Source: Pirellulales bacterium (lineage in GTDB: Bacteria; Planctomycetota; Planctomycetia; Pirellulales; JAICIG01). From it: 28,793 nucleotides of DNA. Under the pieces are notes generated by a model. That model saw only the letters and a list, made by a program, of their open reading frames with translations. It did no database searches and was not told the DNA's origin. The DNA lies in contig JAICIG010000031.1 in the NCBI GenBank assembly GCA_025924495.1, positions 1-28,793 of the forward strand, given 5' to 3'. Below are positions 23,509 through 28,793 of this stretch, one piece after another (within the stretch, counting starts at the first letter, position 1; every line of letters starts with the position of its first letter). The position numbers were made by a program, and so were the translations under genes.

Positions 23509-24723
23509 ATGAAGTGTTCAAGCCGTGCGCCGCGCCGAGGTTCGACGCAACTCCTGCTCGACGCCTGTCTCACGGTCGGATTGCTAGCGGCGCTGACGCT
23601 GATATTCGCCATTGATCGGCAAACCCCGCCCGCAGTCAGCGAGACCGCTCAACCGGAACTGCAAGTTGTCGAGCAGCCAAATCCCGAGCCAGCGCCGGTT
23701 CGCAAATTGCGATTGGGAGTCACCCCTGCCGGCGGCGCCTTTGATGATATGGGACGCTTGCTCGACTCGTTAGGCGAGGGCTACCGGTATCAGGCGTTTC
23801 CGTTGGACGACTTGCGCAATCGCAACAAAATGTCGGAACTGGACGTGATCTTCCTGACTTGCTCCGGCGTGCCGACCGCTTGGCTGGGAAAAAAAATCGG
23901 GCAGGGGGAGCGAGCCGGAACCGACGTTTACGAGCCTAACGAAAAGGTGCTGCACGAGGTCTCGCAGAGCCTCAAAGAATTCGTCCGCCGTGGCGGAACG
24001 CTGTACGCTTCCGATTTGCACTACAAGCTCATTGCGCCGGCGTTCGAGGAATTCGCAACGCCGACCAAAGCGGCCGTCGGCAAGCCGCAAGACATCAGCG
24101 CCCAAGTCGTCGATCCCGGCCTGCGCGAGTTGGTCGGCAGCGAAATGCCCCTGCACTTCGATCAGCCGGGCTGGTTTCCCGCCGCTTTCGCAGGCGAAAA
24201 GCTCGTTACGTATCTGCGCGGCAAGTATCAGCCGGAAGAAGGCGAGGCACGAGAGTCGGCCTTCCTCGTCAAGTTCCCTTATCACGACGGAACGGTGATT
24301 TTCACCTCGTTCCACAACGAAAAGCAGAATAGCAAAACGGAACTGGAGCTGCTGCGCTATCTGGTGTTCTCGGCGGTTACCGCCGAAGAAGAAACGCGCG
24401 TTCAGCGCACCATGGTGCGCGGCGGCTTCGCCCCGACCAAGCAAAACTTGTTTAGCGCATCCGCAGATCAGCCGTCGGCGACCACAGTTTACCATGCCGA
24501 GGAAGCAGGACATCTTCAGTTTGTGCTTGCCTTCCAGGCCCTTGGCGCTCGACTTAAACTCACGCTCGAATCGCCTGACGGAAAGAAACTAGAGCAGGAA
24601 GGGACCTCCACCTTCACCATCGACGTGCCGGCCGCTGCCGCGGGCGACTGGAAATATACCGTAACGGCAATAAAACTTCCGAACGAAAACTTCCCTTTCA
24701 CCGTAACGGTGGGCAGGAAATAG
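23509..24723 (+). CDS. Membrane-anchored protein, amidotransferase-like fold plus possible PPC-like domain
   Basis: 404 aa; AAAGGAG lies 9-11 nt before the ATG. Residues ~16-35 form an uncleaved N-terminal anchor followed by a Pro/Glu linker. Residues ~66-280 have alternating strands and helices (LRLGVTPAGGAFDDMGRLLDS, DVIFLTCSG, FVRRGGTLYASDLHY, FPYHDGTVIFTSFHNE), which resembles class I glutamine-amidotransferase-like or ThuA/DUF4159-like folds; no catalytic Cys-His-Glu triad is evident. Residues ~300-404 (HLQFVLAFQALGARLKLTLESPDGKK..DVPAAAAGDWKYTVTA) resemble a bacterial pre-peptidase C-terminal (PPC) beta domain. It lies 13 bp behind the FHA gene, so the two may form one envelope complex. 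Domain readings are by eye. Confidence 0.75.
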   Translation: MKCSSRAPRRGSTQLLLDACLTVGLLAALTLIFAIDRQTPPAVSETAQPELQVVEQPNPEPAPVRKLRLGVTPAGGAFDDMGRLLDSLGEGYRYQAFPLDDLRNRNKMSELDVIFLTCSGVPTAWLGKKIGQGERAGTDVYEPNEKVLHEVSQSLKEFVRRGGTLYASDLHYKLIAPAFEEFATPTKAAVGKPQDISAQVVDPGLRELVGSEMPLHFDQPGWFPAAFAGEKLVTYLRGKYQPEEGEARESAFLVKFPYHDGTVIFTSFHNEKQNSKTELELLRYLVFSAVTAEEETRVQRTMVRGGFAPTKQNLFSASADQPSATTVYHAEEAGHLQFVLAFQALGARLKLTLESPDGKKLEQEGTSTFTIDVPAAAAGDWKYTVTAIKLPNENFPFTVTVGRK

Positions 24724-25031
24724 GGGCAGCGCCGCAGTAAGCCGCTATCGGAAGGCGGCACACGCTCATCGCTTTTTGCGATGCTGGCATCGTTGATGCC
24801 GCATCTCTGGCAAGTTCGGCGGCAGTTCCCAATCCCAGCATGCATTGCTCTCGGCGACGTCCTGGATTGCGCAGGCTCGCCAGGCTGCCGCACTTTTGTT
24901 TAGGTAGAGAAACCTTGCCGTTTATGCCGATAAAGGCGGCAGAAATAACCGGATGCGACCAGATACTGCTGATTCGCCGCAATGCTGCGGCCGGTCAAGG
25001 CTTGAAAACAAGAGACCCGATCCAAGTTTCC
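24724..25031. other. Intergenic region with hairpin cluster
   Basis: 308 bp between the FHA-operon end and the lipoprotein gene. An open frame from 24840 runs through into the lipoprotein but its first 64 codons are not signal-peptide-like and are regarded as leader. Three hairpins occur in the first 80 bp. Confidence 0.5.
24741..24800 (+). terminator. Three consecutive hairpins after the FHA operon
   Basis: GCCGC/GCGGC (24741-24745 with 24755-24759), CATCGC-TTTTT-GCGATG (24767-24783) and GGCATC-GTT-GATGCC (24786-24800). All stems are perfect, the last two only 2 nt apart. They begin 18 nt after the stop codon. The loop of the second holds the only T-run. Confidence 0.5.
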
Positions 25032-26111
25032 GTGACACAGACGAACCGTTTACTTCTCGCTTGCCTTTGCCTGTGGTTCTCCGCGGGTTGCGTTTATTTG
25101 CCGCAAATCTCGCGGCAAGCGACGGTTCATAACCCATTCCCTCAACTTCAAAAAGTAGCCGTCGCTCCCTTTTTCAATTTGAGCACGGAGCCGACCGTCG
25201 ACGGGCGACATGTGGCGTTGGCCTATTTTAACGAGCTGCAGAATGTGCCAGGATTTGAGGTAATTCCAATCGGGGTCGTTGAAAAAGCCCTGGAAGCCCA
25301 TCAGCTTTCGCTGAGCGGTCCGGCAGAGGCAAGACAGTTAGCCCAGGCATTAGGGGTCGACGCCGTGGTGGTTGGCGCCGTGACGGACTTCAACCCCTAC
25401 TATCCGCCTCGATTCGCGCTCCAAGTCGAATGGTATGCCGCCAATCCATGCTTCCATCCCATTCCCCCTGGTTATGGATTGCCCTGGGGAACCCCGTCGG
25501 AAGATGAGATCCCTGGACCGCTCATCTTCGAGGCGGAAATGGCGCTAGCACGAGCGCAAATGAAAACCCAGACGCCCCGATACCCCAAATCCGCGCTGCT
25601 GTTGCCGATGCCGGGGCAAGATGGAGAAAGGCTGCCGCCCCATGCTGATCCCGGACTGCGACTTCCCGGCGAGTTGTCGCCACAACCGGAAGTCGGCAAT
25701 CCGCGGGCCGGCGAGCAGGTGTCGCATCAGGCCGCTCTGCCAGGCAATGTAACCAACGGATCAGCCGTTGTAACTGCGTCTGCCGCCCGCGGTTTACCAG
25801 CCGATTGGCCTGACCCACGCGGTCTAGCCCCACCCGGGCCGACGACCGAGCCGCCGGCTTGCCAACCGAGCGACGATCCCGTGTTGCGCCACACCAAGAC
25901 CTACAACGGGCACGACCCCGATGTCACGGCGGCGCTAGCTAGTTACGTCTATTTCCGCGACGACGCCCGCTATGGCGGATGGCAGGCTTATTTGCAACGC
26001 AGCGACGATTTCATCCGCTTTTGTTGTCACATGCACATCTCAGAGATGCTTACGGCGCGCGGCGGCGCTGGCGAAACGCGAGTGGTGTGGCGATGGCCTG
26101 TCGTCCGATAA
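25032..26111 (+). CDS. Outer-envelope lipoprotein with CsgG/LpoB-like N-terminal region
   Basis: 359 aa from a GTG at 25032. The frame is open from 24840, but only this start gives a textbook lipoprotein signal: MTQTNRLLLACLCLWFSAGC with lipidated C20. No strong Shine-Dalgarno was found, so the start rests on the signal peptide. Residues ~36-125 (LQKVAVAPFFNLS.., VALAYFNELQNVPGFEVIP, ALGVDAVVVGAVTDF) resemble the alpha/beta domain shared by CsgG, TolB-N-like and LpoB-type lipoproteins. A strongly patterned stretch NPYYPPRFALQVEWYAANPCFHPIPPG follows (121-147), then a long Pro/Ala linker (~185-300) and a C-terminal helical region. It probably sits in the outer membrane as a structural or assembly lipoprotein. 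The next gene on the strand starts 91 bp later. Confidence 0.75.
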   Translation: MTQTNRLLLACLCLWFSAGCVYLPQISRQATVHNPFPQLQKVAVAPFFNLSTEPTVDGRHVALAYFNELQNVPGFEVIPIGVVEKALEAHQLSLSGPAEARQLAQALGVDAVVVGAVTDFNPYYPPRFALQVEWYAANPCFHPIPPGYGLPWGTPSEDEIPGPLIFEAEMALARAQMKTQTPRYPKSALLLPMPGQDGERLPPHADPGLRLPGELSPQPEVGNPRAGEQVSHQAALPGNVTNGSAVVTASAARGLPADWPDPRGLAPPGPTTEPPACQPSDDPVLRHTKTYNGHDPDVTAALASYVYFRDDARYGGWQAYLQRSDDFIRFCCHMHISEMLTARGGAGETRVVWRWPVVR

Positions 26112-26202
26112 CACCACTGGGTCGCGGGAGGGCATTCAGCACGGATCGTTGTCCGTCCCCCGCGCCAAATCGCCAGGCATCGTCGGAAGGAGGATACTGA
26201 CC

Positions 26203-26454
26203 GTGCCACAAGATATTAACGTTCTGGCCTTAGTCAAAGGCGCCGAACGCTACGTGTTTCTTTATGATGACGCCAGCCGTGCGGAAACGCTACGAGTGCT
26301 GGGTCGGTACGCTTCGAATCCGGAACTGAGCTTTACCTGGTACGACGCCGCAGTGCTCAGTCAGAAAATCCGTCAGGAAGCGCCCAGGCCCGAGCCGGCG
26401 CGCGCTCGCCGGTTCGATCTGCCGCTGCCGACTGACTCGGATGAAATCCTCTAA
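26203..26454 (+). CDS. Small conserved protein preceding the XerC/D gene
   Basis: 83 aa. The GTG at 26203 is set by a strong AGGAGG at 26188-26193; an open frame reaches back to 25972 but overlaps the lipoprotein gene. Residues 5-58 (INVLALVKGAERYVFLYDD..RAETLRVLGRYASNPELSFTWYDAAVLSQKIR) resemble a small protein of unknown function seen in planctomycetes. The C-terminal 25 residues are Pro/Arg/Asp-rich and disordered. It overlaps the XerC/D gene by 14 bp, so the two are translationally coupled, and a role together with the recombinase is possible but unproven. No signal or membrane segment. Confidence 0.72.
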   Translation: MPQDINVLALVKGAERYVFLYDDASRAETLRVLGRYASNPELSFTWYDAAVLSQKIRQEAPRPEPARARRFDLPLPTDSDEIL

Positions 26455-27367
26455 TGTCACTGCGCCGCTCGAAACGGCGATCGCCCGCTTCCTGCAGTAC
26501 TTGAAAGTCGAGCGCAATAGCTCGACTTACACGATCAAAAGCTATCGTGAAGATCTCGAAGCGCTGACGGCATATTTTTGCGAACGGTATGGCCAGCCGC
26601 CTGCACCGGAGGAGATCGCCACGCTCGACTTGCGCGGTTATCTGTCCGGTCTGCACGAGCAGGGTCTGGCGAAGGCGACGATTGCGCGGCGCCTGGCATC
26701 GATGCGCAGCTTCTTCCGCTTCGGGCAACGCGAAGGTTGGTCCAAAACGAACCCGGCGAAGCCGCTCCGCAATCCGCGGAAGAGCCGATCGCTGCCCCAT
26801 TTCCTTTCCTCCGATGAGCTAGGGCGGCTGCTGGAAGCGCCCCCCGCGAATGAAACGCTCGGACTCCGCGATCGTGCCATTCTGGAAGTGCTTTATTCGG
26901 CCGGATTGCGCGTCAGCGAATTGGTTGGTTTGAACGAAGGAGATATTGATCTTGCCGCGGGGATTGTGCGAGTGCGCGGCAAAGGCAAACGAGAGCGGCT
27001 CTCGCCGATTGGGTCGTTTGCCGGACAAGCGGTTAAGAAATGGCTCCGCGTTCGCCGCGTCAGTCCGCGCGAACCGGAAGGGCGAAATGCACCGCTCTTC
27101 GTTAACCGCTCCGGCCGCAGGCTTACGACGCGCAGCGTCGGCCGGATGCTCGAGAAATATCTGGCGTTGACGGGTCTCGATCGTCGTACGACTCCCCACA
27201 CGCTCCGCCACAGCTTCGCCACGCACTTGCTTGACGGCGGCGCGGACATCCGCAGCGTGCAGGAGCTATTAGGCCACAAAAGCCTGGTGACGACGCAGAT
27301 TTACACGCACGTCAGCACCGCCAATCTGCGCGCCGCGTATGAAAAAGCGCATCCGCGGGCGAATTGA
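26441..27367 (+). CDS. xerC: Tyrosine recombinase XerC/XerD
   Basis: 308 aa, usual Xer length. Residues ~10-100 are the SAM-like N-terminal core-binding domain (FLQYLKVERNSSTYTIKSYREDL). The catalytic domain has the full set R157 (SAGLRVSEL), K181 (RGKGKRE), H253 and R256 (HTLRHSFATHLL), H279 (LLGHKS) and Y288 (QIYTHVS), so it should be active. Xer proteins resolve chromosome dimers at dif by strand exchange in partnership with a second Xer. The separation of XerC from XerD cannot be made by eye. The start overlaps the preceding 83-aa gene by 14 bp with no ribosome binding site of its own. No attachment sites or mobile-element genes are nearby, so a chromosomal role is preferred over an integrase. 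Confidence 0.93.
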   Translation: MKSSNVTAPLETAIARFLQYLKVERNSSTYTIKSYREDLEALTAYFCERYGQPPAPEEIATLDLRGYLSGLHEQGLAKATIARRLASMRSFFRFGQREGWSKTNPAKPLRNPRKSRSLPHFLSSDELGRLLEAPPANETLGLRDRAILEVLYSAGLRVSELVGLNEGDIDLAAGIVRVRGKGKRERLSPIGSFAGQAVKKWLRVRRVSPREPEGRNAPLFVNRSGRRLTTRSVGRMLEKYLALTGLDRRTTPHTLRHSFATHLLDGGADIRSVQELLGHKSLVTTQIYTHVSTANLRAAYEKAHPRAN

Positions 27368-27386
27368 CTTCGAGGTTGGGCCGGCG

Positions 27387-27950
27387 CTAAGCGCTCGCTG
27401 GCGGGAAAAGATTCTGCACGCAGCAAGTAAATCCTGGCACAAGATCGCCGGCGTCGAGCACTTCAGACGCCGCAAAAACTTTTGGCGTTCCAGTCGAACG
27501 ATGAACCGTTATTGTGCGTTGCCGCGGATCGACCACCCATACTTCCCGCGCTCCATAGGCGAGCCAAGTCTGTGTTTTGGCGGCCACTTCGCGTGTGGCA
27601 TCCGCAGGCGAAGTCACTTCGACCGCCAGATCAGGCGCGCCGGGCCAGTATGTCTTGGGTATGCCTGTCACGGCGATTCGGTCGGACTGCACAAAAGCCA
27701 CATCGGGCGCGAGAACGGTGTCCGGGTTGCGATCAAGTTGAAATCCCGTTTCGGCGCCAAAGACGACGCCTAGCCCATGGGCTTTGACGTGCGATGCAAG
27801 GCGCATCGCCAGTTCCATAGTCACCGCCCCATGCTCGCTGCCCGCCGGGCTCATGCAACGAAGCTCGCCTCGCACCAGTTCGTATCGAGATTTGCCGGAC
27901 GGCAAGTGAAATAATTCGTCCGCCGTCACCAACTGCGATGAAGTTGCCAT
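27387..27950 (-). CDS. Uma2 family (DUF820) restriction-endonuclease-like protein
   Basis: 187 aa from the ATG at 27950. The frame is open to an ATG at 27980, which would add ten residues; the shorter form begins like other family members (MATSSQLVTADELFHLP). The PD-(D/E)XK-like core is visible: ELVRGELRCMSPAG near 24-37, a PD at 82-83 (LAPDVAFVQ), DLAVEVTSP with D107 and E111, and K125 within AAKTQTWLAYGAREVWVVDP. Family proteins have the nuclease fold but no proven common function, and are highly amplified in Planctomycetes and Cyanobacteria. It converges with XerC/D, 19 bp apart. Its other neighbour is a response regulator on the same strand. Confidence 0.9.
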   Translation of the reverse strand: MATSSQLVTADELFHLPSGKSRYELVRGELRCMSPAGSEHGAVTMELAMRLASHVKAHGLGVVFGAETGFQLDRNPDTVLAPDVAFVQSDRIAVTGIPKTYWPGAPDLAVEVTSPADATREVAAKTQTWLAYGAREVWVVDPRQRTITVHRSTGTPKVFAASEVLDAGDLVPGFTCCVQNLFPPASA

Positions 27951-28002
27951 ACGAACCGCCGAACTCCGCCCGCCGAGCATCCTTAGCGCTCAAGAAGCGT
28001 AA

Positions 28003-28641
28003 TTAGACGAGGCCCTTCCGCACCGCCCAGACGGCTGCTTGGGTGCGGTCAGTCGCGTCAATCTTGCGCAGCAAATGTTGGACGTGCTCTTTAACCGTCT
28101 CGATGCTGATGGAAAGCGAGCGGCCAATTTCCTTATTGCTCAAGCCTAATGCCAAATGCCGCAGCACTTGCGTTTCTCGCTGAGTCAATGAAACGTCAGC
28201 ATCTTCCTGCTTTTGACGCGTTGCCATAGCGCCAGCCACGCGACGCAGTTCGCCAAAGCTGGACGGAGCTTCGCCTGCCGCGACGGCGTTAATCGCGCCG
28301 AGCAACTGCTCGCGAGTCGTGTCCTTCAACAAGTAGTCGCTAGCGCCTAGCGCGTTCGCTCTCGCAATGTAGGTAGGGTTGTCGTAGGTCGACAGCATAA
28401 TGACGCGACACTGCGGCAATGCCTGATGGATTTCTTCCAGAGCGGTCAAACCGTCTCCTTCCGTCATGCGAATGTCGAGCAGCACGACGTCGGGTTGGAC
28501 TTCCTGGGCGATTTTCACCGCCTCGCTCCCGCTCGAAGCCATACCAACTACTTCCAGGTCCGGTCCCTCCAGAAGACTTGCGATTCCCGTTCGCACGACC
28601 TCATGGTCATCGACGATCAATAAACGAGTTGCCATAAACAT
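28003..28641 (-). CDS. NarL/FixJ-type response regulator with LuxR HTH
   Basis: 212 aa, or 210 if started at the second ATG (28635); AAAGG suits the first and GAGGG the second. Residues 5-122 are a receiver: D11-D12, phosphoacceptor D56 (VVLLDIRMTEGDG), T85 in MLST and K106 (YLLKD). Residues ~150-212 are a LuxR-type helix-turn-helix (LTQRETQVLRHLALGLSNKEIGRSLSISIETVKEHVQHLLRKI). It should act as a phosphorylation-activated transcription factor; the cognate kinase is not in the window. It is transcribed toward the Uma2 gene but spaced from it by about 50 bp, so co-transcription is possible. Confidence 0.93.
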   Translation of the reverse strand: MFMATRLLIVDDHEVVRTGIASLLEGPDLEVVGMASSGSEAVKIAQEVQPDVVLLDIRMTEGDGLTALEEIHQALPQCRVIMLSTYDNPTYIARANALGASDYLLKDTTREQLLGAINAVAAGEAPSSFGELRRVAGAMATRQKQEDADVSLTQRETQVLRHLALGLSNKEIGRSLSISIETVKEHVQHLLRKIDATDRTQAAVWAVRKGLV

Positions 28642-28691
28642 CCCTCAACCTTTCCGGCGGTCTGGCCCAAAACCGTCCCTCTAATGACTAG

Positions 28692-28697
28692 GTTATA
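28692..28697 (-). promoter_or_regulatory. Weak candidate -10 element upstream of the response regulator
   Basis: TATAAC on the minus strand, about 50 nt before the start codon. The best -35-like sequence (TTGTCC) is only 15 bp further upstream, so spacing is short. Otherwise the 28642-28793 end holds no feature beyond a small CCGCC-AAA-GGCGG hairpin (28719-28731). Confidence 0.2.
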
Positions 28698-28793
28698 CGC
28701 CGCCCGCCGGACGGACAACCGCCAAAGGCGGCGCCGGCGTCAAATTGTGCCCAGCCGAGGGAATTCTCGATAAACTCGGCACGCCGTGCGCGA

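Noticed and set aside
26441..27367. XerC/D gene as an integrase of a mobile element
   Set aside because: No attachment repeats, tRNA, phage or transfer genes nearby; length and motifs fit a housekeeping Xer recombinase.
18139..28731. Similar GCC-TTT-GGC type mini-hairpins at 18140-18148 and 28719-28731
   Set aside because: The shared part is too short to be a dispersed repeat family; coincidence is sufficient.

Overview
The window looks like a chromosomal segment from a planctomycete, probably a Pirellulales-type lineage. The basis is gene content: a surface protein with an N-terminal LExRRLL motif, ELWxxDGT repeats and a DUF4214 tail; a small protein with the stretch VLALVKG..RYVFLYDD in front of a XerC/D recombinase; a five-cysteine protein and a zinc-ribbon protein of types I associate with that phylum; and moderately high GC. 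No rRNA, tRNA, CRISPR array, insertion sequence or phage module was recognised. It reads as ordinary chromosome, with most interest in the cell-envelope and signalling genes.

Layout. 1-1351: 3' end of a polytopic membrane protein cut by the window edge. 1356-2794 (-): two overlapping genes, a membrane protein and a five-Cys protein, behind a plausible promoter. 3092-4375 (+): a response regulator fused to an RsbW-like ATPase, followed by a STAS protein, a partner-switching pair. 4389-5189 (-): TSUP/TauE-type transporter. 5654-6406 (+): hemerythrin-like protein and a small zinc-ribbon protein. 6519-7421 (+): small membrane protein and a 60-aa lipoprotein. 7615-10186 (-): exported creatininase-family protein with altered metal ligands, a SAM methyltransferase and a doubtful secreted ORF. 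10274-11623 (+): RhlE-type RNA helicase.

12050-15771 (+) is the most coherent pathway block: a HAD-UbiA fusion, a DprE1-like FAD oxidoreductase and a DprE2-like SDR. By family these make and epimerise a polyprenyl-phosphoryl pentose (ribose to arabinose), the lipid-linked D-arabinofuranose donor known from mycobacteria. A DUF3754 protein and a YceH (DUF480) protein follow. 18560-20917 (+) is the large repeat-rich exported protein. 21304-24723 (+) carries three envelope-associated genes (secreted protein, FHA-domain membrane protein, membrane-anchored protein with a possible PPC-like tail). 25032-27367 (+) carries a lipoprotein, the small conserved protein and XerC/D. 27387-28641 (-) holds a Uma2-family protein and a NarL-type response regulator.

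Several intergenic regions carry compact hairpins without a U-tract. Family assignments rest on motif recognition from memory; no database search was run.
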